Of a DNA stretch of 64,000 nt, positions 30,449-38,777 are shown one piece after another. The stretch spans positions 3,232,001 through 3,296,000 of the forward strand of contig NC_014391.1 in NCBI RefSeq assembly GCF_000145235.1, in the 5' to 3' direction. Numbering within the stretch: the first letter of the stretch is position 1; each line of letters opens with the position of its first letter. Made by a program: the position numbers and the translations under genes. This stretch comes from Micromonospora aurantiaca ATCC 27029. GTDB lineage: Bacteria; Actinomycetota; Actinomycetes; Mycobacteriales; Micromonosporaceae. The notes below the pieces were generated by a model. That model saw nothing but the letters and a program-made list of their open reading frames with translations. It was not told where the DNA came from and did no database searches.

Positions 30449-31096
30449 ATGTCCGACACGCTGACCCGCAGCGAGCTGTGGGCGCTCGCGCACGCCGAGC
30501 GCGCCGCCCTGGCCGACGATCTCGCCGGGCTCGACGCGGCGCAGTGGGCGCGGCCCTCGCTGTGCAGCCGGTGGACGGTGGAGGAGACGCTGGCGCACAT
30601 GACCGCGGCGGCGAGCATCGGCCGCGTCCGCTGGCTCGCGAGCGTGCTCGGCGCCCGGTTCGACTTCGATCTGCACAACGACCGCCGTCTGGCCGAGCAC
30701 CGGGGCGCCGACCCGGGGGAGACGCTGGACCGGTTCCGCCGGATCATCGGCAGCACCACGTCGACGTTCGGGCCGACCGAGGCGTGGCTCGGTGAGGTGG
30801 TCGTGCACGCCCAGGACATCCGGCGTCCGCTCGGCCTGACACGGACGCCGTCGGTCGAGGCCGTCACGCCGGTCGCCCGGTTCTACGCCGGGCGGGACTT
30901 CACGGTGGCCGGGCGCAGCGCGATCGACGGCCTGCGGGTGGAGGCGACCGACGGACCGTTCACCGCCGGCACCGGCCCGCTGGTCAGCGGCACCACGCTC
31001 GCGCTGATGATGGCGATGGCCGGGCGGGCCGCCTACTGCGACGACCTCACCGGCCCCGGCGTGCCGGCGCTGCGGGAGCGCTGCGCACCCGCCTGA
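30449..31096 (+). CDS. DinB-like/maleylpyruvate isomerase-fold family protein (TIGR03083 type)
   Basis: 215 residues, ATG at 30449 with GGAGG six bases upstream. The N-terminal helical bundle (ERAALADDLAGLDAAQWARPSLCSRWTVEETLAHMT) carries the conserved Trp-Thr-Val-x-Glu-x-Leu-x-His motif of the metal-binding DinB-like fold, with a later VVHAQDIRRPLG that should give another metal-site His. Actinobacteria carry many such paralogues; some are mycothiol-dependent enzymes. The specific reaction is unknown. Confidence 0.85.
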   Translation: MSDTLTRSELWALAHAERAALADDLAGLDAAQWARPSLCSRWTVEETLAHMTAAASIGRVRWLASVLGARFDFDLHNDRRLAEHRGADPGETLDRFRRIIGSTTSTFGPTEAWLGEVVVHAQDIRRPLGLTRTPSVEAVTPVARFYAGRDFTVAGRSAIDGLRVEATDGPFTAGTGPLVSGTTLALMMAMAGRAAYCDDLTGPGVPALRERCAPA

Positions 31097-31149
31097 CGAC
31101 GCCCGGCGGCGGGAACGCGGGAGAACGGCGACGCCTGCCGCAGCGAAGG

Positions 31150-31923
31150 TCACTGCTTCGGCAGCGTCAGGATCTCCGCGCCGTCGTCGGTGATGGCGAT
31201 GGTGTGCTCGCTGTGCGCGGTGCGGCAGCCGGTCGCGCTGCGCAGCGTCCACCCGTCGGCGTCGGTGACCAGCGTGGCGGTGTCCGCCATCACCCACGGC
31301 TCCAGCGCCAGGAGCAGTCCGGGACGCAGCGTGTAGCCGCGCCCGGGGCGCCCGGTGTTCGACACGTGCGGGTCCTGGTGCATCGTCGACCCGACGCCGT
31401 GGCCGCCGAACTCGGTGTTGACCGTGTATCCGGCTTCGGTGAGGACCGAGCCGATGGCGTACGAGAGGTCGCCGACGCGGACGCCGGGGCGGGCCGCGGC
31501 GATCCCGGCCTGCAACGCCCGTTCGGTGGCGTCGATGAGCGCGACGCTCTCCGCGGGCCGGGCGTCACCGACGACGAAGCTGATCGCGGAGTCGGCCACC
31601 ACCCCGCCCAGCGAGACGGCCAGGTCGAGGCTGAGCAGGTCGCCGTCGGCCAGCGTGTAGTCGTGCGGCAGCCCGTGCAGCACCGCGTCGTTGACCGAGG
31701 TGCAGATGTAGTGGCCGAACGGCCCGCGCCCGAACGACGGCTCGTAGTCGACGTAGCAGGACTGCGCCCCGGCCTCGGTGATCATGCGCTGCGCCTGCCT
31801 GTCGATGTCGAGCAGGTTCGTGCCCACGGTGGTGCGGCTGCGCAGCGTCCGCAGGATGTGGGCGACCAGGGCGCCGGTGTCCCGCGCCCGCCGTACGTCG
31901 GTGGGGCTCAGGATCTCGATCAT
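31150..31923 (-). CDS. map: Methionine aminopeptidase, type I
   Basis: 257 residues. Removes the N-terminal Met from nascent proteins. All five metal ligands are visible in order: Asp in LSLDLAVS, Asp in VADSAISF, His in [10 protein letters not shown], Glu in LALEPWV and Glu in HSEHTIAI. It is not in a ribosomal-protein/secY setting, where the housekeeping copy normally sits, so this is probably a second copy. It is divergent from an XRE regulator with only 66 bases between starts, a pairing that suggests local regulation. Confidence 0.94.
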   Translation of the reverse strand: MIEILSPTDVRRARDTGALVAHILRTLRSRTTVGTNLLDIDRQAQRMITEAGAQSCYVDYEPSFGRGPFGHYICTSVNDAVLHGLPHDYTLADGDLLSLDLAVSLGGVVADSAISFVVGDARPAESVALIDATERALQAGIAAARPGVRVGDLSYAIGSVLTEAGYTVNTEFGGHGVGSTMHQDPHVSNTGRPGRGYTLRPGLLLALEPWVMADTATLVTDADGWTLRSATGCRTAHSEHTIAITDDGAEILTLPKQ

Positions 31924-31952
31924 GCAGGCGCCTTCCTCACGCGACCAATAAG

Positions 31953-31983
31953 TATCCCGGTCATGTTATCCCGGTATTAGAAT
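31953..31983. promoter_or_regulatory. Direct repeats and promoter between map and the XRE gene
   Basis: TATCCCGGT occurs at 31953-31961 and again at 31967-31975, a 14-base period. Just after, TAGAAT (31978-31983) is a good -10 element for the XRE gene, which would put the transcript start at or next to its ATG (31990), i.e. a leaderless mRNA. The repeats cover the -35 region and are a plausible operator for the XRE protein. Confidence 0.5.
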
Positions 31984-31989
31984 CCTGGC

Positions 31990-32280
31990 ATGGTCAGGTT
32001 GCCCCTCACCCCCGCCGAGGTCGAGCGCGGGCAGCGCCTCGGTGCGCTTCTGCGCCGCGCCCGGGGCGAGCGTTCGATGCTGCTCACCGCGCTCGACGCC
32101 GGTGTCTCCCCGGAGACGCTCCGGAAGATCGAGTCCGGCCGGGTCGCCACGCCGGCGTTCCCCACCATCGCCGCCATCGCCGACGTCCTCGGACTCTCCC
32201 TCGACGAGGTGTGGGCCGAGATCAGCCGCTCCGACGCCGCGGTGCGTCTCGCGCCGTCCGAGCGACGCCTGGCTTCGTAG
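31990..32280 (+). CDS. XRE-family helix-turn-helix regulator
   Basis: 96 residues made almost only of one HTH_3 domain: [38 protein letters not shown], then [24 protein letters not shown]. No ribosome binding site precedes the ATG, in keeping with a leaderless transcript. Divergent from map, it probably binds the direct repeats in the shared 66-base gap to control itself and map. Confidence 0.9.
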   Translation: MVRLPLTPAEVERGQRLGALLRRARGERSMLLTALDAGVSPETLRKIESGRVATPAFPTIAAIADVLGLSLDEVWAEISRSDAAVRLAPSERRLAS

Positions 32281-32300
32281 GGCCACCCTGCCGACCCGGT

Positions 32301-32319
32301 GAGCATACTGAGTATGCTC
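32301..32319. promoter_or_regulatory. Perfect palindromic operator over the -10 of the DUF6518 gene
   Basis: GAGCATACT-G-AGTATGCTC, a perfect 9+1+9 palindrome. Its right half contains TATGCT (32313-32318), a fair -10 element seven bases before the ATG at 32326. A repressor of TetR or PadR style bound here would block this promoter. No gene for such a repressor is adjacent. Confidence 0.6.
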
Positions 32320-32325
32320 CCCCGC

Positions 32326-32931
32326 ATGCCACCCTCGCGTCGCGCCGTCGCGCTTGTCGTCCCCGTCGCCGGTTTCCTGCTCGGCTTCCTGGACTTCGTC
32401 TGGATCAAGTGGGTGCCGTTCCCGTTCGCCGAACTCGGCAACTCCACAGCCACCTGGGCGGTCGCCGCGTTCGCGCTGGGATGGTGGATCCGGTCGGGCG
32501 CGGTGCGCGCCGCCGTGGCGGCCAGCGTCCTGCTGATCGTCGCGGTGCCCAGCTACTACCTGGCGGCGACGCTGCTCCAGGGCGACGACCTCGCCGTGAT
32601 CTGGTCGCCCACCTCGATCGTCTGGATGGCGTTCGGCGTGGTGGCGGGCGTGGTGTTCGGCGTCGGCGGCATCTGGGCGCGGACCGACGGATGGCGGCGA
32701 ATCGTGGGGACCGCCCTGCCGGTGGCCGTGTTCGTCGAGGAGGCGCTGCGGTTCGCGCTGAAGTCCGGGTCGTACCCCGGAGCGTGGTGGAACGTGGCGA
32801 TCGACCTCGGGCTCGCCGCGCTGCTCGTGGTGCTGATCGGCCGGTCCGCCCGGGTGCGGCTGCTGGCCGCCGCGGTGGCGCTGCCGGTAGCCGCGCTCGG
32901 CGCTGTCACGTTCGCCGCCGTCGCGGGCTGA
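32326..32931 (+). CDS. DUF6518-type integral membrane protein
   Basis: 201 residues from ATG 32326; in-frame GTG 32299 and ATG 32314 are alternatives but fall before or inside the palindromic operator. Six hydrophobic segments are visible ([74 protein letters not shown], and two more near the C-terminus). No catalytic motif; function unknown. No ribosome binding site is seen, so the message is probably leaderless. Confidence 0.8.
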   Translation: MPPSRRAVALVVPVAGFLLGFLDFVWIKWVPFPFAELGNSTATWAVAAFALGWWIRSGAVRAAVAASVLLIVAVPSYYLAATLLQGDDLAVIWSPTSIVWMAFGVVAGVVFGVGGIWARTDGWRRIVGTALPVAVFVEEALRFALKSGSYPGAWWNVAIDLGLAALLVVLIGRSARVRLLAAAVALPVAALGAVTFAAVAG

Positions 32932-33083
32932 CCCGCCGCGTCGGCCGGCGAACCACCGGTCCTGGTCGGCGCGGGCGGATGGCAGGACAACCGCGCCGGC
33001 TGAGAGGCTGCGGATCGCTGGCGACCGGGATCGGCGACAATGGCCCGAGAACGGCGTGGTCCGGACGACGGGGGAGGAAACGG

Positions 33084-34022
33084 ATGATCCGACGGCAGGT
33101 GCTCGCGGCGGCGATGCTCACGGCGACGGCTCTGGTGGCCGGCTGCACCACGGACCGGCCCGAAGCCGCACCGGCGACCAGCGCCCCGGCCGCATCCACC
33201 GCCCCGGCCACGCCGAGCGCCACACCGAACGCCTCGCCGGTGCCCGCGCCGCCGGAACTGGCGGCCCTGGAGCGGCGCTCCGGCGCCCGGATCGGCGTCT
33301 TCGCCCTCGACACCGGCACCGGCCGCACCCTCGCGCACCGGGCCGACGAGCGGTTCGCGTACGCCTCCACGTGCAAGGCGCTCGCGGCGGGCGCGATGCT
33401 GGCCGCCACGTCGGACGCCGACCGGGACCGGGTGGTCCGCTACCGGCGCGCGGACCTGGTGGCGCACTCCCCGGTGACCGAGCGGCACGTGGAGACCGGG
33501 ATGACGCTGCGGGACGCCGCCGAGGCGGCGGTGCGGTACAGCGACAACACCGCGGGCAACCTGCTGTTCGACGCGCTCGGCGGCCCGGCCGGTTTCGAGC
33601 GGGCGCTGCGGGACGTCGGCGACCAGGTGACCCGGCCCGCCCGTACCGAGCCGGAACTCAACGCGGCCACACCCGGCGACGAGCGCGACACCAGCACGCC
33701 CCGCGCGCTGGCCGGCTCGCTGCGGGCGTACACGCTGGGTGAGACCCTGCCGCCCGCGGACCGCGACCTGCTGCTGGGCTGGATGCGGGCCAGCACCACC
33801 GGGAGCGGACTGGTCCGGGCCGGCGTGCCGGCCGGCTGGCAGGTGGCGGACAAGTCCGGCACCGGCGGGTACGGCACCCGCAACGACATCGCCGTGGTGT
33901 GGCCGCCGGACCGGGCGCCGATCGTGCTCGCAGTCATGTCCAGCCGGGACAGCCGCGACGCGGAGCCCGACGACGCGCTGGTGGCCCAGGCCGCGCGGGC
34001 GGCCGTGACGGCGCTGCGCTGA
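33084..34022 (+). CDS. Class A beta-lactamase (predicted lipoprotein)
   Basis: 312 residues, ATG at 33084 with GGGGAGGAAA upstream. The signal peptide ends in a lipobox (LVAGC), giving an acylated Cys, then a Pro/Ala/Thr linker. The serine-hydrolase domain has every class A motif: STCK (nucleophile Ser and Lys), SDN, EPELN with the general-base Glu, and KSGTG. Length and motifs suggest an active chromosomal penicillinase facing the outside of the membrane. Spectrum cannot be told. It appears to be a single-gene unit. Confidence 0.93.
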   Translation: MIRRQVLAAAMLTATALVAGCTTDRPEAAPATSAPAASTAPATPSATPNASPVPAPPELAALERRSGARIGVFALDTGTGRTLAHRADERFAYASTCKALAAGAMLAATSDADRDRVVRYRRADLVAHSPVTERHVETGMTLRDAAEAAVRYSDNTAGNLLFDALGGPAGFERALRDVGDQVTRPARTEPELNAATPGDERDTSTPRALAGSLRAYTLGETLPPADRDLLLGWMRASTTGSGLVRAGVPAGWQVADKSGTGGYGTRNDIAVVWPPDRAPIVLAVMSSRDSRDAEPDDALVAQAARAAVTALR

Positions 34023-34046
34023 CGCGGGGCACCGCGCCGGCCCGGC

Positions 34047-35525
34047 TCAGGGGATCGGCCACTCGTGCACGGGCCGGTTGCTGTGCATCAGGTCGACGTA
34101 GTGGCGGACCACCTCGCGCAGCGCCGCCGGCCGGTCCATGTGGTCGGCCGACTCCAGCCGGTGCAGCGTCTCCACCTGCCACGTCGCGCCGTTGCGGCCG
34201 GTCAGGCAGCGCTGCTCGACGATGCCGAGCAGCCGGTCCCGCTCCGCCGGGTCCAGGCCCCACCGGTCCAGCCCGTGGTGGGCCATCGGCAGCAACCGGC
34301 GCAGCACCAGCTCGGTCACCGGCAGGTAGCCCAGCCCGGGCCAGTACACCTGGGCGTCGATGCCGTGCCGGGCGCAGGCGTTGAAGTTCTCCTCGGCCGC
34401 GCTGAACGACATCTGCGACCACAACGGGCGGTCGGACTCGGCGAGCGCCCGTACCAGGCCGAAGTAGAACGCGCCGTTGGCGACGGTGTCCACCACCGTC
34501 GGCCCGGCCGGTAGCACCCGGTTCTCCACCCGCAGGTGCGGCCGGCCCTTGAGCACGTCGTAGACCGGCCGGTTCCACCGGTAGATGGTGCCGTTGTGCA
34601 ACCGCAGCTCGGCCAGCTTCGGCACGCCGCCGCTGTGCAGCGTGGCCGCCGGGTCCTCCGGGTCGCAGACCGGCAGCAGCGCCGGGAAGTAGCGGACGTT
34701 CTCCTCGAACAGGTCGAACACCGACGTGATCCAGCGTTCGCCGAACCACACCCGCGGGCGTACGCCCTGGGCCTTGATCTCCTCCGCCCGGGTGTCGGTG
34801 GCCTGCTGGAACAGCGGCACCCGGGTCTCGCGCCACAGCTCCCGGCCGAAGAACAGCGGGGAGTTCGCGCCCAGCGCCACCTGGATGCCGGCGACCGCCT
34901 GGGCCGCGTTCCAGTAGTCGGCGAACTGCGCCGGGCTGACCTGGAGGTGGAACTGGGTGCTGGTGCACGCCGCCTCCGGCGTGATGGTGTCGGCGGTGGT
35001 GGCCAGCCGCTCCACCCCGCTGATCGCGATGGGCAGGTCCTCGCCCCGGGCGGCGAAGATCTGCTCGTTGAGCAGCGCGTACCGGGGATTGGCCGACAGC
35101 GTCTCGGCGGTCAGGTGCTCCGGGCGCAGCGTCGGCAGGATCCCGATCATCACCATGTGCGCGCCGACGGTACGGGCCTTCTCCTCGGCGGCGTTCAGGC
35201 TGGCACGGACGTGCTCCTCGAACGCCGCGGTGCCGGTGCCGGCGAGCCGCCGCGGCTCGACGTTGATCTCCACGTTGAACTGGCCCAGTTCGGTCTGGAA
35301 CGCCGGGTCGGCGATCGCCTCCAGCACGTCGGCGTTGCGCATGGCCGGGTCGAAGCCGTCGTCGACCAGGTTCAGCTCGATCTCCAGGCCGGTCATCGGC
35401 CGCTCCACGTCGAACCGGGACTCGCGCAGCATCTCGGCGAACACGTCCAGGCACCGCCGGACCTTCTCGCGATAGCGGGCCCGGTCCTCCCGGCTGAAGG
35501 TACGCACGCCGACGTCCTCGCCCAT
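34047..35525 (-). CDS. Glutamate-cysteine ligase family 2 (GCS2)-like protein
   Basis: 492 residues, ATG at 35525 with AGGGTGG upstream. Family features: GLEIELNLVDDGFDP (metal-binding Glu strand), FNVEINVEPRRL, STQFHLQVSP and a C-terminal HRLESADHMDRPAALREVV. GCS2 enzymes form gamma-glutamyl or related amide bonds. Micromonosporaceae use mycothiol rather than glutathione, so the substrate may not be cysteine; ergothioneine-type or other gamma-glutamyl products are alternatives. It is a single minus-strand gene convergent with the beta-lactamase gene. Confidence 0.83.
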   Translation of the reverse strand: MGEDVGVRTFSREDRARYREKVRRCLDVFAEMLRESRFDVERPMTGLEIELNLVDDGFDPAMRNADVLEAIADPAFQTELGQFNVEINVEPRRLAGTGTAAFEEHVRASLNAAEEKARTVGAHMVMIGILPTLRPEHLTAETLSANPRYALLNEQIFAARGEDLPIAISGVERLATTADTITPEAACTSTQFHLQVSPAQFADYWNAAQAVAGIQVALGANSPLFFGRELWRETRVPLFQQATDTRAEEIKAQGVRPRVWFGERWITSVFDLFEENVRYFPALLPVCDPEDPAATLHSGGVPKLAELRLHNGTIYRWNRPVYDVLKGRPHLRVENRVLPAGPTVVDTVANGAFYFGLVRALAESDRPLWSQMSFSAAEENFNACARHGIDAQVYWPGLGYLPVTELVLRRLLPMAHHGLDRWGLDPAERDRLLGIVEQRCLTGRNGATWQVETLHRLESADHMDRPAALREVVRHYVDLMHSNRPVHEWPIP

Positions 35526-35712
35526 GGTCACCACCCTGTCACCGTTGGTTCTCCCCAACCTCGCACGGAGTGGCGGGTCAGGAAAGGCCCGGAGGCCCTT
35601 TTCTGTACCCCGTGGCGGCCCCGGTGATCCCCGTCGCGGGGCAGCGGGTTCCGTCCGGGCGGCCCGGCCCGGGCGGCTAGCATGGCCGCCGACGGCGAAG
35701 GGGAGTGGCGGA

Positions 35713-36054
35713 ATGCGCGACGGGTGGATCCGGGCGTTCGTGGTGGCGGCGTTCGCCGAGGCCTGCTCGTGGGCGGCGCTGCTGGCCGGCATGGCGGTCA
35801 AGTACGGCCCGCCCGGCGACGAGATCGGCGTGAAGATCTTCGGCCCGATCCACGGCGCGCTGTTCGTGGTCTACGGCCTGCTGGCGCTCGTGGTGGCCCG
35901 GCGGCGCCGCTGGACGCTCGTGCAGACCGGGCTGGCCCTGGCCAGCGCGGTGCCCCCGTTCGCCACCGTGCTGTTCGAGCGCTGGGCGAGCCGCCGGGGC
36001 CTGCTCGACGCGCCAGCTGTCGCGCAGCGGCCGCTCACCCCCGCGGGTCGCTGA
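35713..36054 (+). CDS. DUF3817 membrane protein
   Basis: 113 residues, ATG at 35713 after GGGGAGTGGCGG. Three hydrophobic segments: IRAFVVAAFAEACSWAALLAGM, IHGALFVVYGLLALVVA and LVQTGLALASAVPPFATVLF, with the conserved GPIHG and a terminal FERW. The family is a small integral membrane protein of unknown function. It overlaps the convergent dehalogenase-like gene by 20 bases. Confidence 0.85.
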   Translation: MRDGWIRAFVVAAFAEACSWAALLAGMAVKYGPPGDEIGVKIFGPIHGALFVVYGLLALVVARRRRWTLVQTGLALASAVPPFATVLFERWASRRGLLDAPAVAQRPLTPAGR

Positions 36055-36925
36055 CCGCGGCGACATCCTCGGCGAGGAACCCGGCCAGCACGTCGGTCAG
36101 CTCCCGCGGCGCCTCCTCGGCCATGTGGTGCCCGGACGGGATCGACGCGGTCCGCACGTCGTCGGCCCAGTCCCGCCAGATCGCGGCCGGGTCGCCGTAG
36201 AGGTCGACCATGTCGTCGCGCTCGGACCAGGCGAACAGCACCGGGCAGCCGATCCGCCGCCCGGCGGCCCGGTCGGCGTCGTCCGCCGCCCGGTCCGGCC
36301 CGAGCCCGGCCCGGTAGTCCTCGCACATGGCGTGCACCGTCGCCGGGTCGTGGATGGCGCGCCGGTAGTCGGCGTACGCCTGCTCGCCCATCTCCTCCGG
36401 TGATCCGCCGTACCAGGCATCCGGATCGGCGTTGATCACCCGCTCGGCCGGCTTGGCGAGCTGACCGAGGAAGAACCAGTGCCACCAGCGGGCGGCGAAC
36501 CGGGCGTCGCAGCGGGCCAGCGCCTCACCGATCGGCACCCCGTCCAGCACGCCGAGGCGGCTCACCCGGTCCGGATGATCCAGGGCGGTCCGCATGGCCA
36601 CGTACGCGCCGCGGTCGTGACCGATCACTGCGGCCCGGCGGTGGCCGAGCGCGTCGAGCAGCCCGACCACGTCGGCGGCCATCGCCCGCTTCGAGTAGAC
36701 GGTGTGCTCCGGGTCGCTCGGCGGCTTCGACGAGCCGCCGTAGCCGCGCAGGTCCGGGCAGATCACCGTGTGCCGCGCGGCCAGCCGCGGCGCCACCCGG
36801 TGCCAGGTCGCATGGGTACGCGGGTGCCCGTGCAGCAGCACCACGGGTGGCCCGGAGCCGCCGTGGCGTACGCGCAGGCGGACCTCGCCGACGTCGATCT
36901 CGGTGAGCGTGAATCCGGCGAACAT
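36035..36925 (-). CDS. Haloacetate dehalogenase-like alpha/beta hydrolase
   Basis: 296 residues. The nucleophile elbow is GHDRGAYVA, so the nucleophile is Asp followed by Arg, as in fluoroacetate/haloacetate dehalogenases. Other matches to that group are LLHGHPRTHATWHR, DLRGYGGSSKP, RWWHWFFLGQ (the His-Trp pair that cradles halide), the Tyr in CEDYRAG and the catalytic His in SGHHMAEE. Predicted reaction: hydrolysis of a C-halogen bond in 2-haloacids. Epoxide hydrolases share the Asp nucleophile, but the His-Trp halide pocket favours dehalogenase. Confidence 0.82.
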   Translation of the reverse strand: MFAGFTLTEIDVGEVRLRVRHGGSGPPVVLLHGHPRTHATWHRVAPRLAARHTVICPDLRGYGGSSKPPSDPEHTVYSKRAMAADVVGLLDALGHRRAAVIGHDRGAYVAMRTALDHPDRVSRLGVLDGVPIGEALARCDARFAARWWHWFFLGQLAKPAERVINADPDAWYGGSPEEMGEQAYADYRRAIHDPATVHAMCEDYRAGLGPDRAADDADRAAGRRIGCPVLFAWSERDDMVDLYGDPAAIWRDWADDVRTASIPSGHHMAEEAPRELTDVLAGFLAEDVAAVSDPRG

Positions 36926-36961
36926 GGCCGCAGCGGTGCCCGCCTCCGGTGACGGGGAAAC

Positions 36962-37501
36962 CTAGGTCAGGGCCGAGCAGGCGGCCACGCCGAACAGCAG
37001 CACGGCGCCCAGAATGGCCTGGAGCAGCAGCGCCGGACCCAGATGGGACCAGAGCGTCGCGGTACGCGGGGTCAGCAGTTGCCCGGTGGTCAGGTTGACG
37101 ATCCGCTCGATCCGCGGCGGCAGATCCTCGTCACGTTGCGCCCGCAGCGTGAGCTGGACGTGGTCGCCGGGGTGCAGCGCGCTCTGCGGCAGGTGGCCGT
37201 GCAGCTCGACCTCCACCAGCCGGCCGGCGGCGTCGCGTACCCGGACCGGGGTGACCAGGAACTCCGGCCCCTTCTTCAGCTCCTTGAAGCTGCGCCGGGC
37301 CCCGCCGCCGCCGCTGCTGAGCAACGCGCGCACCACCTTCAGCAGCAGCCCCACCACGCCCGCGGCGGTCAGTACCGCGACCAGCGCGGGCTGCCCGACC
37401 CGGACCTCCCGGGCGTAGCCCTCCATCAACCGGACGAGACGCCCGGTGACGACGCGTTCCGTCGGGTGGACGACGCGTCGGCTGTACAGCTCCGTGTCCA
37501 T
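36962..37501 (-). CDS. Hypothetical two-span membrane protein
   Basis: About 179 residues from ATG 37501 (GTG 37507 or the start at 37531 are possible). Two hydrophobic helices flank a soluble loop: ALVAVLTAAGVVGLLLKVV (about 40-58) and a C-terminal ALLLQAILGAVLLFGVAA. The loop holds a beta-rich stretch (VTPVRVRDAAGRLVEVELHGHLP and GDHVQLTLRAQ) that looks like an OB- or NfeD-like barrel. No function is recognised. It is divergent from the Rv2629-like gene. Confidence 0.7.
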   Translation of the reverse strand: MDTELYSRRVVHPTERVVTGRLVRLMEGYAREVRVGQPALVAVLTAAGVVGLLLKVVRALLSSGGGGARRSFKELKKGPEFLVTPVRVRDAAGRLVEVELHGHLPQSALHPGDHVQLTLRAQRDEDLPPRIERIVNLTTGQLLTPRTATLWSHLGPALLLQAILGAVLLFGVAACSALT

Positions 37502-37652
37502 GTTCACCACCGAGAGTCCCGTTCCGTGCACAGATGGTATCGGCCCTTCGGGTTGAACGACGTGAATGAACGGTGGTCACGCCCCGGCCGCCGGCAGGTG
37601 ACATCCGCCGGGGCGCGGGTATGCGTGCGGCCGAGCCGGAAAGGGGTCGAGC

Positions 37653-38777
37653 ATGCAGCTGTCCTTCCTGCGCCCGCTCTACAACCGTCCCGGGCCCTGG
37701 TGCTCGGTGTACATGGACGCCTCCCGCGACACCCAGGACGCGCGACCGCAGGTCGACCTGCGCTGGCGGGCCCTCAAGGGCGACCTGCTGGGGCAGGGCG
37801 CCGACCCGGTCACCGTCGAGGCGGTGGAGGAAGTCGTCCGCCGGCACCAGCCGATGCCCGGCGACTACGGCATCGCCGTCTTCGCCACCCGGGGCCGCGT
37901 GGTGCTCACCGAGTACCTGTCCGCGCCGCCGCTGCGTGACCTGGCGAGCTGGTCGGCGCTGCCGCACACCATGCCGCTGGTCGCTCAGCGCGGCGAGCAG
38001 GTGGCCTGGGTACGGGTGCTGGCCGACCGTACCGGCGCGGACGCGATGGCGGTCAGCGCCGGTGGCGTGCCCCGGCGCGCCCAGGTGAAGGGCGGGCAGA
38101 GCCGCCAGCTGCGCCGGGTGCAGCCGGGCGGCTGGTCGCAGTCCCGCTACCAGCGCGCCGCCATGGAGGCGTGGCACCAGAACGCCGGTGACGCCGCCGC
38201 GGCCACCGCCGACCTGGCCGAGCGCGTCGGTGCGGACGTCGTCCTGGTGGCCGGGGACGTCCGGGCCACCGGCATGATCGCCGCCCAGCTCCCCGAGCGC
38301 TGGCAGGACGTGCTGGTCCGCACCGACGCGGGCGCCCGCGACGTGGGCGCCGACGACACGCTGATGGACGACATCATGGTGCAGACCGTCGCCGAGGTCG
38401 CCGACCGGCGGATCGCCGCCGCGCTGGACCGCTTCGGCGTCCAGGAGGACGTCGGCGCCGGACTCGACGCCGTGGTCTCCGCGCTGCAACGCAACCAGGT
38501 CGACACGATGCTCATCGTGGACGACCCGTCGGCCGACGGCGAGCTGTGGGTGGGCCCCGAGCCGACCGAGATCGCCACCGACCCGGGGCAGCTGGCCGGC
38601 ATGTCGGTGGCCGACCCCCAGCGGGTACGCGCCGACGCGGCGCTGCTGCGCGCGCTGATCGGCACCGACGCGGACCTGACGGTGCTCGCGCCCGAGGAGG
38701 CGCCGGAGCTGACCGACGGGGTCGGCGCGGTGCTGCGCTACGTCGACGCGAGCACGCCGGGGCGGGGTAATGGCTGA
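37653..38777 (+). CDS. Rv2629-like (baeRF/Vms1-related) ribosome-associated protein
   Basis: 374 residues, ATG at 37653 with AAAGGGG upstream. The layout follows the bacterial eRF1-like (baeRF) group: N-terminal YMDASRDTQDARPQ, a middle VVLVAGDVRATGMIAAQLP segment and C-terminal VDTMLIVDD, with the GGGWSQSRYQRA-like part as RRVQPGGWSQSRYQRAAMEAW. In mycobacteria Rv2629 is a hypoxia-induced member now described with ribosome hibernation. Its stop overlaps the ThDP-enzyme start by eight bases, so the two genes are co-expressed. A weak GGGTAT lies at 37617-37622. Confidence 0.8.
   Translation: MQLSFLRPLYNRPGPWCSVYMDASRDTQDARPQVDLRWRALKGDLLGQGADPVTVEAVEEVVRRHQPMPGDYGIAVFATRGRVVLTEYLSAPPLRDLASWSALPHTMPLVAQRGEQVAWVRVLADRTGADAMAVSAGGVPRRAQVKGGQSRQLRRVQPGGWSQSRYQRAAMEAWHQNAGDAAAATADLAERVGADVVLVAGDVRATGMIAAQLPERWQDVLVRTDAGARDVGADDTLMDDIMVQTVAEVADRRIAAALDRFGVQEDVGAGLDAVVSALQRNQVDTMLIVDDPSADGELWVGPEPTEIATDPGQLAGMSVADPQRVRADAALLRALIGTDADLTVLAPEEAPELTDGVGAVLRYVDASTPGRGNG

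Noticed and set aside
37597..37622. GGGTAT before the Rv2629-like gene as a sigma-B-type promoter
   Set aside because: The -10 is perfect but no GTTT or G-N-N-T lies 14-17 bases upstream.
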